A DNA stretch of 62,080 bases, from positions 1 to 62,080 of the forward strand of contig JAZQQB010000073.1 in NCBI GenBank assembly GCA_045628865.1, written 5' to 3'. The notes beneath the pieces are model-generated. The model did not search any database. It was given only the letters and a program-made list of their open reading frames with translations, and was not told where the DNA came from. Made by a program: the position numbers and the translations under genes. This DNA is from JAZQQB01 sp045628865. Lineage in GTDB: Bacteria > Bacillota > Clostridia > Lachnospirales > Lachnospiraceae. This document shows, piece after piece, positions 36,958 to 44,320 of this stretch; the first letter of the stretch is position 1, and each line of letters opens with the position of its first letter.

Positions 36958-36991
36958 ATGTCGAAAAAATTTTGTCGAAAAATGTTAGAAT
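36958..36991 (+). promoter_or_regulatory. two Spo0A-box-like sites before a -10 element
   Basis: ATGTCGAA (36958-36965) and TTGTCGAA (36972-36979) are direct copies 14 bases apart and fit the TGTCGAA core known for the Spo0A box. TAGAAT at 36986-36991 may be a -10 box, which would put the second site over the -35 position. The downstream gene start is 105 bases away. The rest of the 36877-37095 gap is AT-rich. Confidence 0.5.
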
Positions 36992-37095
36992 ATATGACCC
37001 CTTTTTAAAAAGTTATGTCTCTTTATAAGTATAGGGAAAAAAGTATTAATAGTATTCGGTCTATCCGGAAGACAGAATACGATTAGGAGAATGAA

Positions 37096-37512
37096 GTGAC
37101 AGAACGAAAGAACAAGAATGGTCTTAGTGAAGTTTTTGGTAATGCGGGCATCAAAGAGTTTTGCTATGACGAGGATATCAATGAGATTGTAAATATGTTA
37201 GATTTGCTGGTAAAGAAATGCGGACTTTCATCAGTAAGAAGTTGGTCATCCTATCAGGACTGTCCTGAAATGGGCGATTGCATGATTTACGATATCAGAT
37301 ATGATTTTATTCCTGAAGGTTTCATGAAGGAAATTGTAAAGTATAAGCTAGAAGCTAAGCGGAAAGAGATAGAGCTATCTGTTTATCCAGATCAGATTTA
37401 TTATTCTGATTCATTGAAGCATATGGTAATCTACTCAAGATTTCTAGATCAGGAAAGAAGAAGTGGAGTGAAAGCAGAAGATGAGCAACACTATGCGGAG
37501 TGTATTGCTTAA
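37096..37512 (+). CDS. hypothetical protein with GTG start
   Basis: A 138-residue soluble protein of unknown family. The GTG at 37096 follows AGGAGA by five bases; the nearby ATG at 37091 runs into a stop at once, so GTG is the only good choice. The sequence is acidic in the first half (YDEDINEIVNMLDLLVKKCGL) and has a central CPEMGDCMIYDIRYDF motif with a close Cys pair. No membrane segment or known domain is seen. The last eight codons lie in the first unit of a 40-bp tandem repeat, so the C terminus HYAECIA has been partly duplicated as non-coding DNA. Spo0A-like boxes upstream hint at growth-phase control. Confidence 0.7.
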   Translation: MTERKNKNGLSEVFGNAGIKEFCYDEDINEIVNMLDLLVKKCGLSSVRSWSSYQDCPEMGDCMIYDIRYDFIPEGFMKEIVKYKLEAKRKEIELSVYPDQIYYSDSLKHMVIYSRFLDQERRSGVKAEDEQHYAECIA

Positions 37513-37607
37513 TCAATCGTGTAAATGACACTATGCGGAGTGCATTGCTTAATAGATCATGTAAATAACACTATGCGGAGTGTATTACCTGATTCATAGT
37601 GTAAAAA
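37488..37607. repeat. three tandem 40-bp repeats
   Basis: Units begin at 37488, 37528 and 37568 with exact 40-base spacing. Each starts ACACTATGCGGAGTG followed by (T/C)ATT. The first unit contains the stop codon of the preceding gene. Because 40 is not a multiple of three, later units do not extend the reading frame. The third unit has 8-bp inverted ends (ACACTATG with CATAGTGT) followed by AAAAAA. No spacers are present, so this is not a CRISPR array. Confidence 0.85.
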
Positions 37608-37642
37608 AGTACTTGCGGGAAAAATGAAAATAAAGGAAACGG

Positions 37643-37738
37643 AAAAAGCGGATAAAATGCGCTGCTCTTCTCGGGGCTGGAATGGTTTTTTATAACATTT
37701 TGGTTTTGCAGAAGAAAGCGGATTTTATCCGCTTTTTT
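37643..37738 (+). terminator. intrinsic terminator with an upstream competing strand
   Basis: AAAGCGGAT (37715-37723), a TTT loop and ATCCGCTTT (37727-37735) followed by T to 37738 form an intrinsic terminator. An upstream segment, AAAAAGCGGATAAAAT at 37643-37658, is perfectly complementary to 37722-37737, so it could pair with the 3' half of the terminator and prevent it forming. This is the layout of an attenuator. No gene starts within 200 bases downstream, so a short regulatory RNA ending here is equally possible. Confidence 0.6.
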
Positions 37739-37890
37739 GTTTAATGGGTAATTTCTGGAATTTCCGATGAACAAAAGCTTGGCGATAACATTTTTGCTAT
37801 TGATTCATGTTCTTACGGCCAAAACAGCAGGTGTTTGGCCTACCACTGTACTATAACAAAAAAACTCTAAAAAGATAAAAAAAAATATAA
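37739..37890. other. intergenic stretch with a short inverted repeat
   Basis: Within this stretch GGCCAAA (37817-37823) and TTTGGCC (37834-37840) form a small hairpin. Otherwise I see only AT-rich sequence up to the metY promoter. I see no S-box, T-box or other known riboswitch core. Confidence 0.4.
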
Positions 37891-37957
37891 ATCCTATTGA
37901 CATAGTAGGAAAAGTAGGATATTATATACTCAATTCCTAGATATGTAATAGGATATA
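37891..37957 (+). promoter_or_regulatory. metY-cysK promoter with overlapping repeated TAGGA/TCCTA motifs
   Basis: TTGACA (37897-37902), a 17-base spacer and TATTAT (37920-37925) form a strong promoter. ATCCTATT at 37891 and AGTAGGAT at 37913 are near-inverted copies spanning the -35 and spacer. Further copies, ATTCCTA and AATAGGAT, follow the -10 box. Repressor binding is likely. A sulfur-responsive Rrf2-type regulator is my inference from the genes downstream. Confidence 0.65.
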
Positions 37958-37967
37958 TGGGAAAACA

Positions 37968-38117
37968 ATGAAAGGTAAAATAAACTATGAGGGAACCAAA
38001 TCAGAAAGGTGCATTACAAGGCTATTTAGAAAAGGACATTCGAATGTGCCGATGTATGTGTTAGAACAAAGAGTGTTATCGCATATCCGATTAAATAAAA
38101 AAAGAAACAGAGAATAG
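37968..38117 (+). CDS. small basic ORF in the metY leader
   Basis: A 49-codon frame starting ATG AAA GGT (MKGKINYEGTKSERC), ending at TAG 38115-38117, 58 bases before metY. It lies between the strong promoter and metY, so it would be on the same transcript. The product is very basic, with one Cys and a Pro-containing middle (HSNVPMYVLEQRVLSHIR). The upstream site is weak (TATGGGA). It could be a real small protein or a leader peptide whose translation affects metY. There is no run of Cys or Met codons as expected for classical attenuation, so the role is open. Confidence 0.45.
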   Translation: MKGKINYEGTKSERCITRLFRKGHSNVPMYVLEQRVLSHIRLNKKRNRE

Positions 38118-38175
38118 ATCAAAGAAAATAAATCAAAGAGAAAGAGAGCACAAAGGTGCTAAGAGGATAAAAATT

Positions 38176-39483
38176 ATGTCTAAAGAATTAAAGAATAGAA
38201 ATTTAAAATTTGAAACATTACAGTTACACGTAGGTCAGGAAGAGCCAGATCCAGTTACAGATGCAAGAGCAGTTCCAATTTACTTAACTTCATCTTATGT
38301 ATTTCATAACAGTAAACATGCGGCAGATCGTTTTGCATTAAAGGATGCAGGTAATATTTATGGAAGATTAACAAATCCAACAGAGGATAAATTTGAACAG
38401 AGAATCGCAGCATTAGAAGGTGGTGTTGCAGCATTGGCAGTAGGTTCTGGAGCCGCAGCATTGGCATATACCTATCAGGCACTTGCACATGCAGGAGATC
38501 ACATTGTAGCAGCTAAGAATATTTACGGTGGAACATATAATTTACTTGCTCATACATTACCAGATTATGGTATTACAGCTGATTTTGTAGATCCATTTGA
38601 TTATGAAGGTATCAAAGCAGCTATCAAACCTAATACAAAAGCGATTACAATTGAAACCTTGGGAAATCCTAATTCAGAAGTTGTAGATATCGAAAAGATT
38701 GCCAACATTGCACATGAAGCAGGTATTCCACTTGTAGTTGATAATACATTTGCAACTCCATATTTGGTAAGACCAATTGAATATGGTGCAGATATCGTAA
38801 TTCATTCAGCAACCAAGTTTATTGGTGGACATGGTACAACCATTGGTGGTGTTATCGTAGATAGTGGTAAATTTGACTGGATCAAAGCAGGTGATAAGTT
38901 CCCATGGCTTGTTGAACCAAATGTTTCTTATCATGGAGTAAGCTTTGCACGTGATACAGCTCCGGCAGCATTTGTAACTTATATCAGAGCAATTTTACTT
39001 AGAGATACAGGAGCAACTATTTCTCCAATCCATTCTTTCATTTTCTTACAGGGATTAGAGACATTATCTTTAAGAGTAGAAAGACATGTTGAGAATGCAT
39101 TAAAGGTTGTTCAGTTCTTAAGCAAACATCCATTGGTTGAGAAAGTAAATCATCCATCCATCACAACGGATGCTACTCAGAAGGAACTTTACCAGAAATA
39201 TTTCCCTAACGGAGGTGGATCTATCTTTACCTTTGAGATTAAGGGTGGTGCAGAAAAAGCACAGGAATTTATTGATAACTTACAGTTATTCTCACTTTTA
39301 GCAAATGTAGCAGATGTGAAGTCTTTAGCAATCCATCCAGCATCTACCACACATTCAGAATGCAATGAAGCAGAATTGTTAGATCAAGGAATCAAACCTA
39401 ACACAATTCGTTTATCAATCGGAACAGAAAACATTGCAGATATTATTGAAGATCTTGATGAAGCTTTTAAAGCATTATCATAA
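38176..39483 (+). CDS. metY: O-acetylhomoserine aminocarboxypropyltransferase (sulfhydrylase)
   Basis: This pyridoxal-phosphate enzyme makes homocysteine (or methionine) from O-acetylhomoserine and sulfide (or methanethiol), giving direct sulfhydrylation. The 435-residue length and the opening FETLQLHVGQEEPDPVTDARAVPIY are typical of MetY rather than of the shorter MetB/MetC enzymes. The cofactor lysine is Lys214 in HSATKFIGGHGT, and VVDNTFATPYL and SIGTENIADI also match. The start follows AAGAGGA. It is 69 bases upstream of cysK, and the two form a sulfur-assimilation unit. Confidence 0.93.
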   Translation: MSKELKNRNLKFETLQLHVGQEEPDPVTDARAVPIYLTSSYVFHNSKHAADRFALKDAGNIYGRLTNPTEDKFEQRIAALEGGVAALAVGSGAAALAYTYQALAHAGDHIVAAKNIYGGTYNLLAHTLPDYGITADFVDPFDYEGIKAAIKPNTKAITIETLGNPNSEVVDIEKIANIAHEAGIPLVVDNTFATPYLVRPIEYGADIVIHSATKFIGGHGTTIGGVIVDSGKFDWIKAGDKFPWLVEPNVSYHGVSFARDTAPAAFVTYIRAILLRDTGATISPIHSFIFLQGLETLSLRVERHVENALKVVQFLSKHPLVEKVNHPSITTDATQKELYQKYFPNGGGSIFTFEIKGGAEKAQEFIDNLQLFSLLANVADVKSLAIHPASTTHSECNEAELLDQGIKPNTIRLSIGTENIADIIEDLDEAFKALS

Positions 39484-39552
39484 GACACACCAGATTTTGT
39501 AATTGAAACGGTGATTATATTGTAAAAGGATTTAGGAAAGAAGGAAAAAATT

Positions 39553-40488
39553 ATGTCTAAGATTTATACCGCAGCAGATCAGTTAATTGGTAATACACCA
39601 CTTTTAGAGTTAACACATATTGAGGAAGCCTTAGGATTAAAGGCAAAAGTATTGGTAAAGCTGGAATATTTTAATCCGGCTGGATCAGTAAAGGATCGTA
39701 TTGCATTAGCAATGATCGAGGATGCAGAGGAAAAAGGTTTATTAAAGGAAGGTTCCGTGATCATTGAGCCTACCAGTGGAAATACAGGAATTGGTTTGGC
39801 ATCTGTTGCGGCTGCAAGAGGATACCGTGCTATTATCGTAATGCCAGAGACCATGTCAGTGGAACGTAGACAGCTGATGAAGGCATATGGAGCAGAGCTT
39901 GTATTAACAGATGGATCAAAAGGAATGAAGGGTGCCATTGCAAAGGCAGAAGAGCTTTCAAAGGAAATTCCTAACAGCTTTATTCCAGGTCAGTTCGAAA
40001 ATCCTGCAAACGCTAAAAAACATTTTGAAACAACAGGTCCAGAAATTTATCAAGATACAGACGGAGAAGTTGATATTTTTGTAGCAGGTGTTGGTACAGG
40101 TGGAACTATCACAGGTGTAGGTCAGTATTTGAAATCTCAGAAAGCATCTGTAAAGGTTGTAGCGGTGGAACCAGCTTCATCTCCTGTATTATCAGGTGGA
40201 GCACCAGGCGGACACAAGATACAGGGTATCGGCGCAGGATTTGTACCAGCAGTATTGGATACAGCCGTTTATGATGAGATCATCAAAGTTGAAAATGAGC
40301 ATGCATTTGAAACAGGCAGACTCATTGGTAAAAAGGAAGGTGTATTAGTTGGTATATCTTCAGGTGCAGCTGTTTGGGCAGCCATTGAACTGGCAAAAAG
40401 AGAAGAAAATGCAGGAAAGACTATCGTAGCTTTACTACCGGATACAGGTGATCGTTACTTATCAACAGCACTTTTTGCAGAGGCATAA
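39553..40488 (+). CDS. cysK: cysteine synthase A (O-acetylserine sulfhydrylase)
   Basis: CysK makes cysteine from O-acetylserine and sulfide. The 311-residue protein is complete. Lys47 in NPAGSVKDRIAL binds the cofactor, TSGNTGIGLA is the substrate loop, and the GTGGT phosphate-binding motif lies near residue 178. The start follows GAAAGAAGGAA. Together with metY it covers both cysteine and homocysteine synthesis from sulfide, fitting an anaerobe living where sulfide is available. A hairpin terminator follows directly. Confidence 0.95.
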   Translation: MSKIYTAADQLIGNTPLLELTHIEEALGLKAKVLVKLEYFNPAGSVKDRIALAMIEDAEEKGLLKEGSVIIEPTSGNTGIGLASVAAARGYRAIIVMPETMSVERRQLMKAYGAELVLTDGSKGMKGAIAKAEELSKEIPNSFIPGQFENPANAKKHFETTGPEIYQDTDGEVDIFVAGVGTGGTITGVGQYLKSQKASVKVVAVEPASSPVLSGGAPGGHKIQGIGAGFVPAVLDTAVYDEIIKVENEHAFETGRLIGKKEGVLVGISSGAAVWAAIELAKREENAGKTIVALLPDTGDRYLSTALFAEA

Positions 40489-40496
40489 GAATATAG

Positions 40497-40541
40497 AAAC
40501 TGTGGCATTCAAGATGAAAATCGAGAGTGCCACAGTTTTTT
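40497..40541 (+). terminator. terminator of metY-cysK
   Basis: AAACTGTGGCA (40497-40507) pairs with TGCCACAGTTT (40528-40538) over a 20-base loop and runs into TTTTTT. It is a clear intrinsic terminator. Confidence 0.88.
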
Positions 40542-40580
40542 GTATAATTAGGAAAGTTCTCATATCTTTTTTACAAAATA

Positions 40581-40605
40581 CATTGTACAATCATTTTGTA
40601 CAATG
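40581..40605. promoter_or_regulatory. double TTGTACAA palindrome upstream of trmO
   Basis: CATTGTACAA (40581-40590) and TTGTACAATG (40596-40605) are perfect 10-bp inverted repeats around a five-base centre. Each arm holds the self-complementary core TTGTACAA, 13 bases apart. It lies 23 bases before the trmO start and looks like a dimeric repressor operator. A TTTACA at 40570 may be the -35 box. Confidence 0.6.
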
Positions 40606-40628
40606 AAATTGTGGAGAGATGATTATCA

Positions 40629-41312
40629 ATGGAAATGAAAACGATAGCCAGAATACATACAGATTTTTCAAGTAAGTTTGGAATTCCAAGACAAAGTGGA
40701 CTAGTAAAGGATTTAGAGGCAACCATTGTGTTTGAGTCCCAGTACCGAAATCAGGATGCAGTGAGAGGACTAGAGGGCTTTAGTCATATATGGCTCATTT
40801 GGGAATTCTCGGAGTGTATCAAAGAGGAATGGTCACCTATGGTGAATCCGCCGCGAATGGGGAAGAATCAGAGAATGGGAGTTTTTGCAACCCGTTCCCC
40901 CTATAGACCAAATCCCATAGGTCTTTCCAGCGTGGAATTAGAGCGTATTGAATATACCGAAAATTTAGGACCTGTACTTCATGTAAAAGGTGCGGATCTT
41001 TTGGATAATACACCGATTTATGATATTAAGCCTTATCTGCCATATGCAGATGCTCATATAGAAGCTACTGGAGGGTTTGCAACAAAATATTTAGAGGATA
41101 CTTTGGAGGTGGATTTCCCTGAAGAACTTCTTGTTCAGATTCCAGAATCCAAAAGAAAGGCTTTGATGGGAATCTTAAGACAAGATCCAAGACCAGCCTA
41201 TACAAAATTTCCAGACAGGGTTTTTGGACTGGAATATGCAGGATTTGATGTGAGATTTACGGTTACGAATAGATGCTTAACAGTTGTAGAGATTGTGTTA
41301 CTAACAAAGTAG
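40629..41312 (+). CDS. trmO: tRNA t6A37 N6-methyltransferase TrmO (TsaA family)
   Basis: TrmO uses S-adenosylmethionine to methylate N6-threonylcarbamoyladenosine at position 37 of threonine tRNA. The 227-residue protein has the all-beta family signature: IARIHTDFSSKFGIPRQ, GLEGFSHIWLIWEFSE, RMGVFATRSPYRPNPIGLSS and the late DNTPIYDIKPYLPYAD. The C-terminal third contains RQDPRPAYTKFPDRVFGLEYAGFDV. GGAGAG precedes the ATG at slightly long spacing. The double palindrome upstream suggests regulated expression, which is odd for a tRNA modification gene. Confidence 0.92.
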   Translation: MEMKTIARIHTDFSSKFGIPRQSGLVKDLEATIVFESQYRNQDAVRGLEGFSHIWLIWEFSECIKEEWSPMVNPPRMGKNQRMGVFATRSPYRPNPIGLSSVELERIEYTENLGPVLHVKGADLLDNTPIYDIKPYLPYADAHIEATGGFATKYLEDTLEVDFPEELLVQIPESKRKALMGILRQDPRPAYTKFPDRVFGLEYAGFDVRFTVTNRCLTVVEIVLLTK

Positions 41313-41395
41313 GTAACTAGATAGAGTAGATATCATCTTATTACAAAAGTTGATATTGTATGATGATAATAGTAAAGGTTAAAGGTTTAGACAAG

Positions 41396-42565
41396 ATGAT
41401 TTCTGTACAATATATTTTATTTCAGATGGGTTACTGGATGCTTTATTGTGTGGGGTATTCCTATGTGACATTATTTTTGTTAGGGGCAGGATTTAAACCA
41501 GGAACTATAGGACTGATCACAGCAGGTTTTGGCACCCTGGCGGCAATATTACAGCCTAACCTTGGACGATGGGCAGATCAGAATAAAAAGTTTGGCTGGA
41601 AACCATTGATCCTTGTGATGTCAGCGTTATGTTTTGTGGATATGATTTGTTTAAATGTGATACAGGAAAGAAGTGTGCAGGGTATTTTATTTGGATTATT
41701 TTTGACACTATTAAGCTGTATGCTCCCATTTACCAATACAGCGAATTTTTATTATGAATCAAGAGGCATATCGGTAAAGTTTGGATTTGCAAGAGGGCTC
41801 GGTTCCTTGTTTTATGCCATTCTTTCTTATTTGATCGGCATGCTGACAGCAAATGGAGATACGTCTTATGTACCAAAATGTGGTGTGTTAGTATCCATAT
41901 GTCTGTTTCTGGTTACCTTGTCTTTTCCATATGGGGATCAATTTGAAGAAAAACACCGAGTAATAGAAGAAAAACAGGAGAATGTCAGTCAAAAAACCAA
42001 CTTTTTAAAAAAATATCCCAAGTTTTGCATGACTCTTTTGGGGTTTGTGCTCTTTTTGCTGTTTCATAATATCGCCAATACATATCTGCTTCAGATGATA
42101 GAACGTGTGGGTGGAAACAGTAAAGATTTCGGCGCGGCAATTGCATTATCAGCGGTGCTTGAATTACCAGCCATGTTTGGATTTGTATTTTTAAAAAAGA
42201 AATTTTCCATGCATTTTTTGTTAAGTTTCTCAGCATTTTCCTTTGCTATAAAAAGTATCTTTTATGTTTTTTCAGGAAATGTGATGATGATTTATGTGAC
42301 ACAGATCTTTCAGGCAACGGCTTTTGCATTATTTATTCCCGCATCTGTTTATTTTGCTGATCAGGTAATGGAAAAGGAGGACAAGATCAAAGGGCAGGCA
42401 TGGGTTACCTCTTCCATTACAGTTGGTGCTGTGCTTGGAAATCTGATCGGAGGCTTTTGGATCGATCGATTTGGCGTGGAATCTATGCTTGTAATGACTG
42501 CTAGCGTTGCAGTAACAGGCGCCTTTGTGGTATTATTCTGTACAAGAGAAAAAAGGGAGGAATAA
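41396..42565 (+). CDS. MFS transporter (MFS_1-like)
   Basis: A 389-residue integral membrane protein with about 12 hydrophobic segments. ATG 41396 follows AAAGGT; the frame opens at 41360 but that extension is hydrophilic and lacks a site. The A-type loop between segments 2 and 3 reads GRWADQNKKFGWKP. The sequence resembles the LacY/nucleoside-symporter branch of the superfamily, but I cannot name a substrate. The stop is followed five bases later by the Dabb gene, so this gene, the Dabb protein and the RsmH paralogue may form one transcript. Confidence 0.85.
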   Translation: MISVQYILFQMGYWMLYCVGYSYVTLFLLGAGFKPGTIGLITAGFGTLAAILQPNLGRWADQNKKFGWKPLILVMSALCFVDMICLNVIQERSVQGILFGLFLTLLSCMLPFTNTANFYYESRGISVKFGFARGLGSLFYAILSYLIGMLTANGDTSYVPKCGVLVSICLFLVTLSFPYGDQFEEKHRVIEEKQENVSQKTNFLKKYPKFCMTLLGFVLFLLFHNIANTYLLQMIERVGGNSKDFGAAIALSAVLELPAMFGFVFLKKKFSMHFLLSFSAFSFAIKSIFYVFSGNVMMIYVTQIFQATAFALFIPASVYFADQVMEKEDKIKGQAWVTSSITVGAVLGNLIGGFWIDRFGVESMLVMTASVAVTGAFVVLFCTREKREE

Positions 42566-42569
42566 GCAT

Positions 42570-42869
42570 ATGGTAAGACATATTATTTTATGGAAAGTAA
42601 AAGAAGAATTTGCATCGAACAAGGATGAGATTAAAAAAGGCGTAAAAACAGGTCTGGAAGCATTACAGGGTAAGATTCCAGGACTTATGGAAATAAAGGT
42701 ACATAGCAACGGTCTGGCTTCTTCCAATGCGGATTTGATGTTGGAATCATCTTTTGAAAGTGAAGAGGCATTGAAGGGATATGCAGTGCATCCTGAACAC
42801 GTAGCTGTAGCAGATGGAAAAGTAAGACCATATATGGAAATCAGACTTTGCTTGGATTTTGAGGAATAA
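42570..42869 (+). CDS. Dabb (stress-responsive A/B barrel) domain protein
   Basis: A 99-residue dimeric alpha-beta barrel protein starting after GGGAGG. The family pattern is plain: MVRHIILWKVKEEF at the start, GKIPGLMEIKVHSN in the middle, LMLESSFESEEALKGYAVHPEHVAVA, and a last strand YMEIRLCLDFE. Its role is not known in bacteria; some relatives are cyclases or stress proteins. It lies between an MFS transporter and an rRNA methyltransferase with two- to five-base gaps, so it is co-transcribed. Confidence 0.9.
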   Translation: MVRHIILWKVKEEFASNKDEIKKGVKTGLEALQGKIPGLMEIKVHSNGLASSNADLMLESSFESEEALKGYAVHPEHVAVADGKVRPYMEIRLCLDFEE

Positions 42870-42871
42870 GA

Positions 42872-43948
42872 ATGGAAGAACAGAACAAAAACACACCTGA
42901 AACAGAGGCGCCAGTTCATAAAAGACGTGTCAGATATAAGGGAACACACCCAACCAAATATCATGAAAAATACAAGGAACTAAATCCGGAAAAATATGGG
43001 GATATTGTAGAGCATGTGAAGCAAAAAGGTTCTACACCAGCAGGTATGCATATTTCCATTATGGTAAAGGAAATCCTTGAATTTCTGGAAATCAAGCCAG
43101 GCCAGAAGGGACTTGACTGTACCTTAGGTTATGGCGGACATTCCAGAAAAATGTTGGAATGCTTACAGGGCGAAGGACATCTGTATTCTTTGGATGTTGA
43201 TTCTATTGAAATTGTTAAAACAAGAGAACGTCTGGCGAAGGCAGGATTTGGCCCAGAAATATTGACCATTGTGCAAACCAATTTTGCCAATATCGATGAG
43301 GTGGCAAAAGAGTATGGACCTTTTGATTTCATTATGGCGGATCTAGGAGTATCCTCTATGCAGATTGATAATCCTGACAGAGGCTTCTCTTATAAGATCG
43401 ATGGTCCTCTTGATCTTCGCCTAGATCCGTTAAAGGGAGTACCAGCCAGTGAACGATTAAAGGAATTGACCAGAGAAGAATTCGAGGGAATGTTAGTCGA
43501 GAATTCAGACGAACCATATGCCTTAGAGATTTCAAGAGTTGTTATGAGTGCCATTCGAAAGGGACGTAAGGTGGAAACCACCACTGATTTAAAGGAGCTT
43601 ATTGAACAGGCTCTGTTAAAGACCGTTCCTCAAAACGAGTATAAGGAAGCTGTGAAGAAAGCCTGTCAGAGAACCTTCCAGGCACTTCGAATTGATGTAA
43701 ACAGCGAGTTTGAAGTATTGGAAAGTCTAATGCAGAAGTTGCCAGATGCCCTTGCACCAGGTGGAAGAGTAGCTATTCTTACCTTCCATTCAGGAGAGGA
43801 TCGATTGGTGAAACAATATTTCAAAGAATTCCAAAGACAGGGCCTTTACTTGGAAGTAGCCAAGGATGTTATCAGACCTAGTAAGGAAGAGTGTATTCAG
43901 AATGGTCGTGCGAAATCAACAAAGATGCGTTGGGCCATCAAAGCATAA
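42872..43948 (+). CDS. RsmH (MraW) family 16S rRNA methyltransferase, divergent paralogue
   Basis: RsmH methylates N4 of C1402 in 16S rRNA. This 358-residue protein keeps the methyltransferase core: DCTLGYGGHSRKMLE, the Asp in SLDVD, MADLGVSSMQIDNPDRGFSY, GPLDLRLDP and the C-terminal ILTFHSGEDRLVKQYF. It has about 50 extra basic N-terminal residues (KRRVRYKGTHPTKYHEKYKELNPEKY). HISIMVKEI replaces the usual HIPVLLKE start, and LGVSSMQID replaces LGVSSxQLD. It is far from any cell-division cluster, so a canonical rsmH probably exists elsewhere and this may be a second enzyme with a different target. Confidence 0.85.
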   Translation: MEEQNKNTPETEAPVHKRRVRYKGTHPTKYHEKYKELNPEKYGDIVEHVKQKGSTPAGMHISIMVKEILEFLEIKPGQKGLDCTLGYGGHSRKMLECLQGEGHLYSLDVDSIEIVKTRERLAKAGFGPEILTIVQTNFANIDEVAKEYGPFDFIMADLGVSSMQIDNPDRGFSYKIDGPLDLRLDPLKGVPASERLKELTREEFEGMLVENSDEPYALEISRVVMSAIRKGRKVETTTDLKELIEQALLKTVPQNEYKEAVKKACQRTFQALRIDVNSEFEVLESLMQKLPDALAPGGRVAILTFHSGEDRLVKQYFKEFQRQGLYLEVAKDVIRPSKEECIQNGRAKSTKMRWAIKA

Positions 43949-43949
43949 A

Positions 43950-43989
43950 AAAGAACAGTACAAAGTTTTACTTGTAAGACTTTGTACTG
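43950..43989 (-). terminator. terminator of the rsmF-side leftward transcript
   Basis: CAGTACAAAGT (43956-43966) and ACTTTGTACTG (43979-43989) form an 11-bp stem. On the minus strand it is followed by TTCTTTTTT, so it terminates the leftward genes. It can also hinder rightward transcription from the RsmH paralogue. Confidence 0.75.
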
Positions 43990-44003
43990 CAAGGACAAGT
44001 GAA

Positions 44004-44315
44004 TTACCAGCTGCATTGCCCACAATTTGTACAGGGATTGCAGCTGTTTTTTTTGCGTATGATTTCAGGCGTAAACGGCTCTTTGGTGATGGAAACTTCC
44101 ATTGTTGAAAGAGCTTTTTTACGAATGTTTATAGTTTGAACCGTGTTTGTGATTGTAAGCATATCATCCGTTTCTGTCACAGAAAGTGGGGTGATATGAA
44201 AGGTGCCTGGATTCATACAGCTTTCTACAGCATGTGGTGTAAGAAGGATTTCTTCTTTTGTTTTATTATTTATGATACGTAGTTGTTGATCCATAAATTC
44301 ATTTCTTGTTTTCAT
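44004..44315 (-). CDS. small protein with Cys-rich C terminus, unknown function
   Basis: A 103-residue frame beginning six bases after the rsmF stop. Its N-terminal part is beta-rich and polar. The end NSCNPCTNCGQCSW has four Cys in a C-x2-C-x2-C-x2-C row, as in a small metal site. The frame continues upstream inside rsmF to 44423, but MKTRNEF at 44315 is the first start outside it. The ribosome binding site is weak, so expression by coupling to rsmF is likely. I do not recognise the family. The terminator directly after its stop supports it being the last gene of a leftward pair. Confidence 0.6.
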   Translation of the reverse strand: MKTRNEFMDQQLRIINNKTKEEILLTPHAVESCMNPGTFHITPLSVTETDDMLTITNTVQTINIRKKALSTMEVSITKEPFTPEIIRKKNSCNPCTNCGQCSW

Positions 44316-44320
44316 ATTTT

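Noticed and set aside
37488..37607. CRISPR-like array or coding repeat
   Set aside because: The 40-base units touch without spacers, and the period is not a multiple of three.
37739..38175. SAM (S-box) riboswitch or T-box before metY
   Set aside because: Neither the S-box core nor the T-box AGGGTGG-type sequence is present.
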